Assembly: GCA_001799575.1 (NCBI GenBank)
Contig: MGTT01000011.1
Span: forward strand, 186,001 to 250,000
Length of the DNA stretch: 64,000 bases
Source: Elusimicrobia bacterium GWA2_56_46
Lineage (GTDB): Bacteria > Elusimicrobiota > Elusimicrobia > Elusimicrobiales > UBA9959
Direction: 5' to 3'
The notes below the pieces were generated by a model. It had not been told where the DNA came from. It did not search any database and worked only from the letters and a program-made list of their open reading frames with translations. Shown piece after piece: positions 1-9,349 of the stretch. The first letter of the stretch is position 1; each line of letters starts with the position of its first letter. The translations under genes were made by a program, and so were the position numbers.

Positions 1-1620
1 TGTGGTTTGATCGGTGTCATTGCAGCCGGCGTTCAAGTTATCTACAATGAGGACATGAATCTTTCTTCTCTCCAGTTTTCAGCCGTTATCTCGGCCTCTG
101 TCGCCGCCGCCGCGCTGACAGCTTATTTTTCATTCAGAAAAGGTTCCGCCAGGGCACTCAAAAGCCTGGATCGGGTTTTTGACGCGATACCCGACCTGAT
201 GCTGGTGATAGACAACAACTACAATATCGTGAAAGTGAACCGCGCGACGCTTCAGGCACTGGGGCTGCCGAGGGAGGAAGTGGCGGGCCGCAAGTGTTAC
301 GCCGTCCTGCACAAAACGGAGGCGCCTCGCGCGAACTGTCCCTGCGCCATGGCCAGGCAGGACGGACGGCCCCGCGCGACTGAAATAGTGGACGATGTCC
401 TGGGTATGCTGGTGGAAGCCGCCTGCTTCCCCATCCTGGACGGACGGGGCGCGCCTGCCGGCGCGCTTCATATGATAAAGGATCTTTCCGGCCGGAAAGA
501 TCCCGAAGGCCGCCTGTCCCAGGCCGGCAAGATGGAAGCCCTGGGCCGGCTGGCAGGCGGACTGGCCCACGAGTTCAATAATATCCTGAGCATAATAAGT
601 TCCGCGTTCTATATGCTGAGAGGCCGCCTCGACGGCAGCGAAGCGGCTAACGAAGACGTGGCGGCCATTCAGAAAGCGGTGGTCTCCGCCTCCGAACTGA
701 CCCGCCATCTCCTGGCGCTCAGCCAAAGACAGGTCATGGACATGAAGCCGGCGGATCTCAACGCCATAATAAAAGAGTCCGCCCAGATGACGCGCAAGCT
801 CCTGGGCGAGGAAACGAGAATAGAAACCGTCCTTAAAAACGATCTCCCGCGCGTAAACCTGGATCCGGCGCAGTTCAATAAACTCCTGATGAATATCATC
901 GCCCGCGCGGAGCCTCCCAGCGGCGCGAAAAGATCGATAGAACTTAAGACGGAAAACCTGGTTTTGAACAACGTCTCCGCGCGCGCTCCCGGGGAGGCCG
1001 CGGCGGGAAATTTCGTCAGGATAATTCTCAGGGATACCGCTTACAGGATAAAACGCGAATTCATAAACCGCCTTTTCGAGCCCTATTTCGAGCCCAGGAG
1101 CATGAATCTGGCTATCGCCTACAACATCGCCCGCCAGCATAAAGGCTGGATAGACGCCGCAGGAGACGACGACGGCGTGACTTTTGAGATCTATCTGCCG
1201 GCCGCGCATGAAGCCGGAGCGGAAACGGCCGCGCAGACTCCGGCGCCGGACACCGGCTCCCGAAAGGCGCTGTGCATTCTCCTGGCCGAGGATGACGAGG
1301 ATCTGCGCATTCTGACGGCCAGGGCGCTGCGCAAGAACGGCCACGAGGTGTTCGAAGCCGGCTGCGCGGAAAAAGCCCTTGAGATCTTCGCTTCGCGGAG
1401 CGGGGCTTTCGACACGCTTATCTCGGACGTTGTGATGCCGGATAAAAGCGGCGTAAGCCTGGCCGACGAGATCCGGGAAATCAAGCCCCAGATAGACATC
1501 GTTCTCATGAGCGGCTACATCGACGACAAGGTGGACATAGATAAAATAGAGAAAAAAGGCTACAAATTCATTTACAAACCTTTTGACGTGGACGCGCTGC
1601 TGACCATGCTGCGCCTGTGA
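1..1620 (+). CDS. Hybrid histidine kinase with PAS and receiver domains, degenerate ATPase (5' end may lie outside window)
   Basis: The frame is open to the left edge; internal starts are TTG at 7 and ATG at 55 (521 aa), and neither has a convincing ribosome site, so the protein may begin upstream. Counted from ATG 55 there is one membrane segment (about 8-25), a PAS domain, an H-box with His172 (GLAHEFNNIL), an HATPase-like region and a C-terminal receiver with phospho-acceptor Asp458 (SDVVMP) and the conserved Lys (YKPF). The ATPase is badly eroded: the N-box reads LMNIIARAEPP, the G1 box DxGxG is replaced by DTAYRI, and the G2 box GTGLGLS is absent, while the F-box (RLFEPYF) survives. It probably cannot bind ATP normally. 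It sits 10 bp upstream of an intact paralogue with the same architecture, so it may act as a regulatory partner or phospho-relay acceptor. Confidence 0.85.
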   Translation, partial: CGLIGVIAAGVQVIYNEDMNLSSLQFSAVISASVAAAALTAYFSFRKGSARALKSLDRVFDAIPDLMLVIDNNYNIVKVNRATLQALGLPREEVAGRKCYAVLHKTEAPRANCPCAMARQDGRPRATEIVDDVLGMLVEAACFPILDGRGAPAGALHMIKDLSGRKDPEGRLSQAGKMEALGRLAGGLAHEFNNILSIISSAFYMLRGRLDGSEAANEDVAAIQKAVVSASELTRHLLALSQRQVMDMKPADLNAIIKESAQMTRKLLGEETRIETVLKNDLPRVNLDPAQFNKLLMNIIARAEPPSGAKRSIELKTENLVLNNVSARAPGEAAAGNFVRIILRDTAYRIKREFINRLFEPYFEPRSMNLAIAYNIARQHKGWIDAAGDDDGVTFEIYLPAAHEAGAETAAQTPAPDTGSRKALCILLAEDDEDLRILTARALRKNGHEVFEAGCAEKALEIFASRSGAFDTLISDVVMPDKSGVSLADEIREIKPQIDIVLMSGYIDDKVDIDKIEKKGYKFIYKPFDVDALLTMLRL

Positions 1621-1630
1621 CGCACATCCG

Positions 1631-3199
1631 ATGAAAGAAGAAAAAGAACTGGAAGAGGCCGCTCGCGCGCTGACTGAAAGCGAGGAACGATACCGGGACC
1701 TTTTTGAAAGGACTTCGGATCTCATCTTCACCGTTTCCCCGGAAGGCCGCGTGCTCTACGCCAATCTGGCCGTACGCCACACGCTGGGCTACGGACAGGA
1801 AGAACTTTTGGCAACGCCTTTTTTCGATCTGCTCTCCCTGTCCTGCAGGGAAGCCGCGATGGAATATTTCCGCCGCACCGCCGCCGGGGGAAAAAGCGGG
1901 GAGCAGGAACTCGTCTTCCGGACCAGGGGCGGCGGGGAAGTGATCACAGAAGGCTGCTGCCATCTTAAAGAAAAGGAGGGCAAGCCCCTCTATCTGCAGG
2001 GGATCTTCCGGGACGTGACAAAACACAGGGAGCTTGAGAAAAGGTTCTTCCAGGCCCAGAAGATGGAAGCCATAGGCCGGCTGGCCGGCGGCATAGCCCA
2101 CGATTTCAACAACATCCTCAGCGCCATAGAGGGCTACTCGACGCTGATACTCAAAAATATGCCGGAGACCGACCCGGCGCGGCCGGACATAGAAGAGATC
2201 CGCAAGGCCGAGCAGCGCGGCGCGGCGCTGACAAAACAGCTGATGACTTTCAGCCGCAGGACCACCAGCAATAAAAAAGCCGTGAACCTGAACGAACTGA
2301 CAAGGGATCTGGAAAAAATGGCAAAGCGGCTCCTCGGGGACAACGTGGCCCTTGAGGTGGCCGCCTCTCCGGATCTTAAGCCGGTTCAGGCCAATCCCGG
2401 CCAGCTGGAGCAGGTGCTTATGAATCTGCTGGTCAACGCCCGCGACGCCATGCCCGGGGGCGGACGGATAAAAGTGAATATCGCCAACGCTGATCTGACA
2501 AAAACCGCGCCCAGATGCCCGTCGCCGGCGGAACCGGGACAGGAATTCATACTGATCTCGGTCGCCGACAGCGGCTCCGGCATGAGCGCGGACACGCTGA
2601 ACCGTCTTTTCGAACCTTTTTTCACCACCAAACCCAAAGGCAAAGGCACCGGGCTGGGACTTTCCACCGTCTACAGCATCGTCAAACAGCACAACGGCTG
2701 GATAGACGTGCAAAGCGAAGAAGGCAAGGGCTCCGTCTTCAACATATATCTGCCCCGCGCGGCCGCCGAAGCGCCGGGCGTGACCAATCCTCCGGAGGCG
2801 GTCCGGAACCTGCGCGGCAACGGGGAAAAAGTCCTTGTGGTGGAAGATGACGAGGCGCTGAGAAAATTAACGGCGAGGATATTGAAAGAAAACGGCTATG
2901 CCCCGACGGAAGCCGGGACCGCGGCGGAAGCGTCCGGCATTTTTTCGGTCAAGGACTCCGGGTTCAGCGTCGTTTTCGCGGATATAATGCTGGGCGACAG
3001 GAACGGAACCGAACTGATCGACGAATTCAAAAAAACCGCCCCGAAAACGGCTTTTGTCTTCACCAGCGGTTTCCTGGACGACATGAACGAGCTGGAACTG
3101 ATCAAAACCCGCGGCTGCAGGTTCATCCAAAAACCTTACTCCATCGAAAGCGTGCTGAAAACTTTCAAAGAACTGCTTGCGCCCGAAAAAACATCCTGA
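1631..3199 (+). CDS. PAS-hybrid histidine kinase with receiver domain
   Basis: 522 aa, apparently soluble (no membrane segment). An N-terminal coiled segment leads into a PAS domain (about 15-130), then HisKA with His157 ([12 protein letters not shown]), an intact HATPase domain (N-box [11 protein letters not shown]1 DSGSGM, F-box FEPFFTT, G2 GTGLGLS) and a receiver with Asp451 (FADIML) and Lys in IQKPY. All catalytic motifs are present, in contrast to the upstream gene, to which it is clearly related. The 10-bp spacing suggests co-transcription and possibly hetero-dimerisation. No DNA-binding response regulator is adjacent, so the output is unknown. It converges on the tRNA nucleotidyltransferase-type gene with about 40 bp between stops. 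Confidence 0.92.
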   Translation: MKEEKELEEAARALTESEERYRDLFERTSDLIFTVSPEGRVLYANLAVRHTLGYGQEELLATPFFDLLSLSCREAAMEYFRRTAAGGKSGEQELVFRTRGGGEVITEGCCHLKEKEGKPLYLQGIFRDVTKHRELEKRFFQAQKMEAIGRLAGGIAHDFNNILSAIEGYSTLILKNMPETDPARPDIEEIRKAEQRGAALTKQLMTFSRRTTSNKKAVNLNELTRDLEKMAKRLLGDNVALEVAASPDLKPVQANPGQLEQVLMNLLVNARDAMPGGGRIKVNIANADLTKTAPRCPSPAEPGQEFILISVADSGSGMSADTLNRLFEPFFTTKPKGKGTGLGLSTVYSIVKQHNGWIDVQSEEGKGSVFNIYLPRAAAEAPGVTNPPEAVRNLRGNGEKVLVVEDDEALRKLTARILKENGYAPTEAGTAAEASGIFSVKDSGFSVVFADIMLGDRNGTELIDEFKKTAPKTAFVFTSGFLDDMNELELIKTRGCRFIQKPYSIESVLKTFKELLAPEKTS

Positions 3200-3237
3200 A
3201 AAAACCCGCCGCGGCCGCCGTACCAGACGCCCGGCCG

Positions 3238-4128
3238 TCAGAGGTTTTTGCCGTAGGTTCCCGCGACTGTCCGCTTTATCGCCGCAATGGTCTTATTGGG
3301 AAGCCTGAGACTTTCCAGGAACGGCGCGCCGGCGCGGCCCATGGCCGCCGCTATGGCCGAAAGCCTCGGCAAAGCCCCGCTGAGTCCGGCCGCCCCGGCC
3401 GGCCATACAAACTCCTTGCTGAAGAACCTGTAGGCGTCCAGATTCCGCAGGATGGTGAAAGCCGCCGAAGGATCTTTCTCCTCAAGCAGTTTAAAAAGCT
3501 CGTTGCGCAGGCGCTCCCGCGACAACAGCGAAGGCAGGGCCTCTTTCACGCATTTACCGGCCAGTTCCCCGGTTTCGTCCTCAAACTGCCAGTCGAAACG
3601 TCCCGCGAACCGCGCGGCTCTGAACAACCGCGTGGGATCGTCGATAAAACTGGCCGCGTGCAGAACGCGCAGCCTGCCGGACTTTACAGCCTCCAGGCCG
3701 CCGAACGGATCCGTCACCGCGCCGAAGCTGTCCGGCAGAACGGCCACGGCCATGGCGTTGACGCTGAAATCGCGCCGGTTCAGATCTTCCCGAACCGAAC
3801 CCGCGGGCGAGACCTCCGGAAGGGCGGCCGGTTTCGGGTATATCTCTTTCCTGAAACGGGCCAGATCCACCCTGCGTCCCCCTTCGAGAAAAACCCGCGT
3901 AGTAAGGAACTTATCGAACCTGGTAAAAACTCCGCCGTATTCTTTCACCAGACCTTCGGCTACCGGCGCCGCGTCGCCGCTCAGCAGAAAATCGATATCC
4001 GCCGAGGCCCGGCCCATTGACCAGTCGCGCACACACCCCCCGACTGTATATATTTCCAGGCCGGACTCCGCGGCAAGCGCGCCCGTTTTTTTTATAAGCG
4101 GCAGATCATTCAGGGGAGTAATATTCAT
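3238..4128 (-). CDS. tRNA nucleotidyltransferase / poly(A) polymerase family protein (class II CCA-type)
   Basis: 296 aa. It carries the class II nucleotidyltransferase signature: GGCVRD (flexible-loop start), the metal-binding DxD in SADIDFLL, RRDFSVNAMA, and the neck motif DPTRLFRAARFA. The family adds CCA to tRNA 3' ends or A-tails to RNA. The protein is short (full CCA enzymes are usually 400 aa or more), with head, neck and a truncated body and no HD domain. It could therefore be an A-adding or CC-adding partial enzyme rather than a complete CCA enzyme. ATG at 4128 is used; a GTGATTA-type heptamer tract lies just upstream. Confidence 0.88.
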   Translation of the reverse strand: MNITPLNDLPLIKKTGALAAESGLEIYTVGGCVRDWSMGRASADIDFLLSGDAAPVAEGLVKEYGGVFTRFDKFLTTRVFLEGGRRVDLARFRKEIYPKPAALPEVSPAGSVREDLNRRDFSVNAMAVAVLPDSFGAVTDPFGGLEAVKSGRLRVLHAASFIDDPTRLFRAARFAGRFDWQFEDETGELAGKCVKEALPSLLSRERLRNELFKLLEEKDPSAAFTILRNLDAYRFFSKEFVWPAGAAGLSGALPRLSAIAAAMGRAGAPFLESLRLPNKTIAAIKRTVAGTYGKNL

Positions 4129-4135
4129 AACTAAA

Positions 4136-4160
4136 GTGATTAGTGGTTAGTGATCAGTGG
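4136..4160. repeat. Degenerate heptamer tract, GTGATTA family
   Basis: Three and a half 7-nt units (GTGATTA, GTGGTTA, GTGATCA, GTGG) between the nucleotidyltransferase start and the CpXC gene stop. The same family occurs in opposite orientation near 22.39 kb. Confidence 0.6.
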
Positions 4161-4163
4161 CGA

Positions 4164-4805
4164 TCACTTTTTAATAAACGGCAGCTCCTGCGTTTTCAGC
4201 TCTTCCAGGATCCCGACCAGATTTTTTACCCTGGCCAGAGCGTCGTTAGAGGCGGTGATGGCGCGCGCGGCCTCAAGCGCGTGATCCCTGCAGGGACAGC
4301 CGGCGTAGGGCAGGGAAAAAGGCAGATCGTGCAGACGCGCGAAGCCGGGGAGGATCTTCGCGTTCCTGAAGCCCCTTTCTCCGGCCATGAATTCCATTAC
4401 ATCCGTCTCCTCTTCCATATCCCGGTCGCGCAGAAGCAGCTCCGAAAGCATGCCGGCGCCGAAATAGTACAGCGGCTCCGAAGCCGTGAGACCTTCTTTC
4501 AGAAAAGAACCCTTTAGAGTTTCAAAATCCAGCCGCATCTTCTCCAGCCACTTTTCCCTTTCCTTGCCGTACTCAGCGGGCATTACGAAGACCAGCAGTT
4601 CTTTTTCCGGGGATGTATAGATGAAAGTTTCTTCGCAGGGGAAAAGCCCGGAGCAGCCGGGACACATCAGGAGATCGAATTCGCCGCTGATAATCGCCTC
4701 TTTAAGGGCCGGATCCTGGTCTCCGTGAACCACTGTCCAGAAATCGGCGTCGAACTTAAAGCCGCAGGACGGACACTCAGCCTTGGAGATACCTTTTATG
4801 GACAT
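4164..4805 (-). CDS. CpXC domain protein
   Basis: 213 aa. The N-terminal half matches the CpXC family: a first cysteine pair in ECPSCGF (residues about 10-13) and a second in MCPGCSGLFP, with the typical WTVVHGDQDPALKEAI stretch between them and an aromatic/acidic segment after. The cysteines probably bind zinc. The biochemical function of the family is unknown. The C-terminal 100 residues are not recognised. It is cytoplasmic (no signal peptide). It lies 16 bp downstream of the PLP-enzyme stop on the same strand, so the two are probably co-transcribed. Confidence 0.8.
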   Translation of the reverse strand: MSIKGISKAECPSCGFKFDADFWTVVHGDQDPALKEAIISGEFDLLMCPGCSGLFPCEETFIYTSPEKELLVFVMPAEYGKEREKWLEKMRLDFETLKGSFLKEGLTASEPLYYFGAGMLSELLLRDRDMEEETDVMEFMAGERGFRNAKILPGFARLHDLPFSLPYAGCPCRDHALEAARAITASNDALARVKNLVGILEELKTQELPFIKK

Positions 4806-4821
4806 AAGCAGCCTTAATTAT

Positions 4822-6273
4822 CTACACCAGCCCCACCAGCTTATTAAACTCTGTTATCAGTTTGTCCCACTCGGCGGCCTGGGCGAAAGTTTCGTCCCAA
4901 AACGCCGGTTCCCACAGCTCCCTGAGATCCTCGGAGGTGCGGCCCTGCTGTTCCACCCAGGTGAAATATTTGAGGTTGTGAACCGCTTTCCGGTCGTAAT
5001 AGTTCAGTTCGCGCATATCAGCGGTGGTTTCGCCGTGCAGGCGGCGTTCGAGATCCGCGATGGCGTTATCCCTGGTATAGGGGCCGCGCTCCTTACTGAG
5101 CTCTTCAAGCCTGGAACCGTACAGGTCCATGGAATCCGTAAAAACCGTGAAGAGAACGTCGTCCGGGCCCAATTCGTAATATCTGGCGGTCTTTATGGCG
5201 CTGAGCAGGTTGGAAACGCCCGAGATGCCCAGCAGCTCCAGCCGGTCGATGAGCTCTTTTTTCACCCCGTATTCGGCCAGAACTTTCTTGCCCGCCGGCT
5301 CGTTAAAAAGACGGACGATGCGCATACAGGCTTCGTCGTCGATGGCCGTGACGACGTCGGTGTTGCGGACGTTATGAACCCAGGGGATATGCTTGTCGCC
5401 TATCCCCTCTATGCGGTGCTCCCCGAAACCGTTCCTCAGGATAGTGGGACATTGCAGGGCCTCGGAGGCGGTTATCTTCATGCCCGGGAATTTTTTCTTC
5501 AGATAATCCCCGGCGGCAATGGTGCCGGCGGAACCCGTGGCCGAAATGAAGGCCGCGAGACGCGAGCCGGGCTTTTTTACGGCATTAAAAACCTCCTCTA
5601 TAGCGGAGGCGGTCACGTGGTAATGCCAGACGGGATTGCCGAACTCCTCGAACTGGTTGAAGACAACGCAGTCTTTGCGCGTCTTCTTTATCTCCCAGCA
5701 CTTATCGTAGATCTCTTTGACGTTGGATTCGGTGCCCGGCGTGGCTATCACCTCGGCGCCGATGGATTCAAGCCAGGCAAAGCGTTCTTTGGACATGCCT
5801 TCCGGAAGGATGGCGACGGCGGTGGCGCCGAGCAGCGCCGAGTCGAAAGCGCCGCCGCGGCAATAGTTGCCGGTGGAAGGCCATACGGCTTTCTGTTTGA
5901 CGGGGTCGAACTCCCCGGTCACCAGGCGCGGGACCAGACACCCGAATGCCGCGCCGACCTTGTGGGCGCCGGTGGGGAAGTATTTGCCCACGATGCCGAT
6001 AACCCGCGCTTTGATGCCGGTGACGGCCTCGGGCAGCTCCAGGTAATTAACCCCGCCGTAGAGGCCTGTTTTATGGTCGTTATGCCAGTTGATCCTGAAG
6101 AGGTTGAGGGGGTTGATGTCTTTGAGGGCGGTTTTCTTCAGGTCGTTCTTTATTTTAGCCGGGATCAGCGACGGATCTTTCATCTGCGCGAAAGTCGGTA
6201 TGACAATATTGCGCTTACGGCAGAGGGCCGCTGTTGTTTCGAGAACTTCCCGGTTGATTTTAAGTTTTTTCAT
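4822..6273 (-). CDS. Fold-type II PLP-dependent enzyme (cysteine/tryptophan synthase beta-like)
   Basis: 483 aa. The PLP-binding lysine lies in TGAHKVGAAFG, and a substrate-loop-like motif follows in WPSTGNYCRGGAFDSALLGA. The Gly/Ser-rich SATGSAGTIAAGDYLKKK segment is typical of phosphate or cofactor handling in the cysteine synthase/tryptophan synthase beta/threonine synthase superfamily. The protein is longer than O-acetylserine sulfhydrylase (about 310 aa) and has its own N-terminal (1-75) and C-terminal (380-483) extensions. The substrate cannot be read from sequence. Start ATG 6273 has GAGG six bases upstream; a TATAAT on the minus strand at 6313-6318 gives a leader of about 33 nt. Confidence 0.8.
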   Translation of the reverse strand: MKKLKINREVLETTAALCRKRNIVIPTFAQMKDPSLIPAKIKNDLKKTALKDINPLNLFRINWHNDHKTGLYGGVNYLELPEAVTGIKARVIGIVGKYFPTGAHKVGAAFGCLVPRLVTGEFDPVKQKAVWPSTGNYCRGGAFDSALLGATAVAILPEGMSKERFAWLESIGAEVIATPGTESNVKEIYDKCWEIKKTRKDCVVFNQFEEFGNPVWHYHVTASAIEEVFNAVKKPGSRLAAFISATGSAGTIAAGDYLKKKFPGMKITASEALQCPTILRNGFGEHRIEGIGDKHIPWVHNVRNTDVVTAIDDEACMRIVRLFNEPAGKKVLAEYGVKKELIDRLELLGISGVSNLLSAIKTARYYELGPDDVLFTVFTDSMDLYGSRLEELSKERGPYTRDNAIADLERRLHGETTADMRELNYYDRKAVHNLKYFTWVEQQGRTSEDLRELWEPAFWDETFAQAAEWDKLITEFNKLVGLV

Positions 6274-6312
6274 AAAAAACCTCGCAGGGTTTTAAGGAGA
6301 ATTTGTACAGTC

Positions 6313-6318
6313 ATTATA
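6313..6318 (-). promoter_or_regulatory. -10 element for the PLP-enzyme gene
   Basis: Minus-strand TATAAT preceded directly by TTG. The best -35 (TTGTCA at 6340-6345) is spaced 21 bp, which is too long, so only the -10 is convincing. Confidence 0.4.
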
Positions 6319-6377
6319 CAAATAAAAAAAGCGCCGGAATGACAAACCGTCCGGGATCTTTATGAAGCGGGTCTTTG

Positions 6378-6386
6378 TGCTATAAT
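6378..6386 (+). promoter_or_regulatory. Extended -10 promoter for the TonB receptor cluster
   Basis: TGC-TATAAT matches an extended -10 (TGnTATAAT) exactly; no good -35 is seen. It predicts a leader of about 62 nt before ATG 6456. The leader is GC-rich, contains short complementary stretches, and matches no riboswitch family I recognise. Confidence 0.5.
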
Positions 6387-6455
6387 GATACCCTGTAGGC
6401 CGGTCTAACGCGCCTGACGGCTAAATCCGGGGCATAGCTAACGGGGGAAATTTTA

Positions 6456-8417
6456 ATGAAACAGATACGGATCCTTGCACTCTTTTCACTGTTTGTGATC
6501 CCGCAGACCGCGGCGCCGGCCCTGGCGCAGGATCAGCGCTCGGATTACCTGCAATTCATGACCGAAGAGGCGCAAACCGTGACGGCGTCCAAGAAATCGG
6601 AGAGACTCAAAGACGCTCCCGGCGACGTGACGGTCGTGACCAAAGACGAACTGGAACGGTTCGGGGGCACCACGTTAAAAGACATCCTGGAACGAGTACC
6701 CGGGCTGATCGGCAGCAGCGTGTACATGAGCGATCGCAGCATGATCGCGGTACGCGGCGACCAGTTCAAACATTCCGGGAGCCATGTATTGCTGCTGATC
6801 AACGGCCGCCCGGTCCGCGAAACGCTGGAAGGCGGCGTCATAACCGAAATACTCGAGTCGTTCCCCGTCAACGTAATAGAGAGGATAGAGGTTGTCAGGG
6901 GACCGGGATCCGTTCTATACGGCTCAGGCGCCTTTTCAGGTGTCATCAACGTCATCACCGAAAAAGCGGAAAGAACCGGCGCGGCCATGATCGTATCGGG
7001 AGGAGAAGCTGGCGCGCACGACACCCTGGGAAAAACGGCGTACAAACATGACGCTCTGAGCGTCATAGCCGCGGGGCGCTACCTTAAGAAACCGAACTGG
7101 GGGACTACGATCGGCTACAAGAACATTGTTGGCGTTACCGGGGAAGAAAACGTGAATATTTCCAATAAAGGCCCCGGCGCCTATCTCGAAATGAACTACA
7201 AAAATTCGAGGATCATGTCGACATACGGCCAATGGCGGGGTTTTTATTTCGCGCCGGATTACATGGCCGTAACTTCCTTCCCTTCTTCCGGCAATGTCTA
7301 CTGGACTAAAAGCTTCACTAATTTTGGACAAAAGCTCAGGGTCGGCGAGAACTGGGATATGGATTTCAACATCGGCTACACCCGCTCCACACTGGCTGTC
7401 TCCTCATTTCCGAATATGGACAGGGATTCATACGAATTTATCGGTGAGTGGACTAATTTCATCAATCCGACGGATAAGCTCGGGGTCGTCGCGGGCGGGG
7501 CGTACACCTACGCCCACGGCAGGGAAACCACGGAAGCCAACGGCGGGAATATGCCCATAAACGACGATAAACGGAACAGTTTATCGGCGTACACCCAGGC
7601 GGATTATTGGCTGAAAGAGGACGCCATAAAAGTGTTCGGGGGCGCCCAGGCGAACAAAGTTGAAAATATTAAAATGGACGTAGTCCCCAGAGCGGGCCTC
7701 ATACTATATCCGGCCTCCGATGTCAGCGTCAAAGCGTCTTACAGCAGGGCATTCCGGGCCCCGTCCATAAATGAACTGGGCTTGGAGCATCCCGCGCTGA
7801 AAGGGAATCCGGATCTGAAGTCTGAAAAAGTGACCACCGCGGATATCGGGATAAATTACGGCAGGGAAAAGCTGCAGTGCGGCCTGAATTTTTTCCTGAG
7901 CAAGCAGACCAATATAATCTTTCAGGACATGTCGCGCGGCGTATATGATAACATCGGAGAGATTCGGCACCGGGGAATCAGCTTGGAAGGGAAATATTAC
8001 GCGAACAGAAATTTTCTCTTCCTTGGTTCCACGCTCTATCAGGAAAGCAAAGATAAAGACGGCAACACCCATGTGGCCCCGATCGCTAATTTCGGGGCAA
8101 AGGCGGGCATAAGCTACAGATCGGACAAGGGGACGACCGTAAGCCTGTTCGATATCTACCAGGGGAAGCTTGGCGGAGCCTATGATACGCTGGTCAATCC
8201 CTCTCCCGGAGCATACAACAGGCTGGATCTTAACAGCCGGTTCGATATAAACAAGCTCACCGGCTGGAATGCCGCCAGAGGCATCACCCTGCTATTCAGG
8301 GTGGACAATCTTTTTGACAAGGAGATCTGGCTGCCGAATTGGGGGATGATCCCGGGCGCCTCAATCCCCGTAAATCAGGGCAGAACAATCTACGTCGGGC
8401 TAGAAGCGGCCCTGTAA
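6456..8417 (+). CDS. TonB-dependent outer-membrane receptor
   Basis: 653 aa with a signal peptide (about 1-25, ending ALAQ). Residues about 40-170 form a plug domain: ERLKDAPGDVTVVTKDEL, LKDILERVPG, then VIERIEVVRGPGSVLYGSGAFSGVINVIT. The rest has alternating beta-strand character with the mid-barrel motif SVKASYSRAFRAPSINEL and a C-terminal strand ending GLEAAL, so it is a 22-strand barrel with a final Leu rather than the usual Phe. It imports a ligand with TonB/ExbBD energy; those genes are not in the window. It is followed by a periplasmic binding protein gene and a sensor kinase gene, suggesting joint recognition of one ligand. The ligand is unknown. Confidence 0.93.
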   Translation: MKQIRILALFSLFVIPQTAAPALAQDQRSDYLQFMTEEAQTVTASKKSERLKDAPGDVTVVTKDELERFGGTTLKDILERVPGLIGSSVYMSDRSMIAVRGDQFKHSGSHVLLLINGRPVRETLEGGVITEILESFPVNVIERIEVVRGPGSVLYGSGAFSGVINVITEKAERTGAAMIVSGGEAGAHDTLGKTAYKHDALSVIAAGRYLKKPNWGTTIGYKNIVGVTGEENVNISNKGPGAYLEMNYKNSRIMSTYGQWRGFYFAPDYMAVTSFPSSGNVYWTKSFTNFGQKLRVGENWDMDFNIGYTRSTLAVSSFPNMDRDSYEFIGEWTNFINPTDKLGVVAGGAYTYAHGRETTEANGGNMPINDDKRNSLSAYTQADYWLKEDAIKVFGGAQANKVENIKMDVVPRAGLILYPASDVSVKASYSRAFRAPSINELGLEHPALKGNPDLKSEKVTTADIGINYGREKLQCGLNFFLSKQTNIIFQDMSRGVYDNIGEIRHRGISLEGKYYANRNFLFLGSTLYQESKDKDGNTHVAPIANFGAKAGISYRSDKGTTVSLFDIYQGKLGGAYDTLVNPSPGAYNRLDLNSRFDINKLTGWNAARGITLLFRVDNLFDKEIWLPNWGMIPGASIPVNQGRTIYVGLEAAL

Positions 8418-8467
8418 CCCACACTCAACCCCGTTTGGCCGCGGAGTCCTATCAGCATACGAACACG

Positions 8468-9349
8468 ATGAGAAACAAACAGCCCTGGTTGACGGTGTTA
8501 TTCATCCTGTTGGCGAGCGCTCCCCGCCTCGCTTCCGGCGCGGAACCGGCGGAGCCTGCGATAGCGGCCGTTTTAAGTTCTGAAGCGGGGCCTTACCGCG
8601 AAGCTCTCGCGGGCCTGCAGGAGGAATTGGGCTTCTCTGTCCCGGTTTTCAGCTTATCCCGGGGGGAGCCCAAAATTCCGGATTCAGCGCGCATTGTGGT
8701 GGCTTTCGGTTCCAAAGCAGCTCTCCTCCGCCGTCAGGATCGACTGACCCTCGTCTACGCCATGTCTCCGGGCGTGGTTATAAAGGACAAAAACACATTT
8801 GAAGTACATATGGAGCCCGAGGCCTCCGTTCTGCTCTCCAGCCTCAAAAAAATTCAGCCGGGACTCAAAAAGCTTGGCATATTATGGCAATCCCCTAAAT
8901 TCGAGGCCTACCTCCTGCAGCTGCGTTCGGCGGCCGCGGAACTGGACATGAGCATCGAAGACTCCCGGCTGGAAAAGACCGCCGAGGTGCCCGGCCGGCT
9001 GCGGATCCTTTACGGCAAGATAGACGCCATATGGCTGCCGCCCGATCCGCTGCTCCTCAATGCCGACAACTTGACTATTTTTACGGAATTTTCACGTTCC
9101 AACAATATTCCCTTTTTCGTTCCGAGCGGCGGTCTCCTGGAGCAGGGGCTCGCCTCGGTAACCCCCACTTTCCGCGAGATCGGACGCCTGGCCGCGATCG
9201 CGGCCCGCAGCGCGCTGACCGGCCAGAACCAGAAAAAAATCATTTACCCCACCCGGGTGGAGTTAGGCATCAACAAAGCGGCCGCCGCGAAAATCGGACT
9301 AAAAATATCAGAAGAGACTCTGCGCCAGGCTGACAAGATTATCCCATGA
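8468..9349 (+). CDS. Periplasmic ABC-type substrate-binding protein (DUF534/PF04392-like), solitary
   Basis: 293 aa from ATG 8468, chosen because a clean signal peptide follows (MRNKQPWLTVLFILLASAP, cleavage near ASG-AEP); longer versions overlap the receptor gene. There is no lipobox cysteine, so it is a soluble periplasmic protein. The body fits the two-lobed uncharacterised ABC substrate-binding family: AVLSSEAGPYREALAGLQEEL, KKLGILW, AIWLPPDPLLLN, IPFFVPSGGLLEQGLASVTP and GINKAAAAKIGL near the end. No ABC permease or ATPase is encoded beside it. The stop overlaps the next kinase start by 4 nt (ATGA), so ligand presentation to that sensor is plausible. Confidence 0.82.
   Translation: MRNKQPWLTVLFILLASAPRLASGAEPAEPAIAAVLSSEAGPYREALAGLQEELGFSVPVFSLSRGEPKIPDSARIVVAFGSKAALLRRQDRLTLVYAMSPGVVIKDKNTFEVHMEPEASVLLSSLKKIQPGLKKLGILWQSPKFEAYLLQLRSAAAELDMSIEDSRLEKTAEVPGRLRILYGKIDAIWLPPDPLLLNADNLTIFTEFSRSNNIPFFVPSGGLLEQGLASVTPTFREIGRLAAIAARSALTGQNQKKIIYPTRVELGINKAAAAKIGLKISEETLRQADKIIP

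Noticed and set aside
7-54. Confident assignment of the first kinase's start at 7 or 55
   Set aside because: The frame stays open to base 1 and upstream residues are hydrophobic, so the true start may be outside the window.
130-1731. 533-aa minus-strand frame opposite the first histidine kinase
   Set aside because: It is antisense to a gene with clear kinase and receiver motifs; its protein is low in recognisable motifs and arises from high-GC codon structure.
4783-6342. 519-aa plus-strand frame opposite the PLP enzyme
   Set aside because: Antisense of a gene with intact PLP motifs.
6387-6455. Known riboswitch (cobalamin, c-di-GMP) before the TonB receptor
   Set aside because: The leader is too short for cobalamin and lacks the conserved c-di-GMP core sequences.
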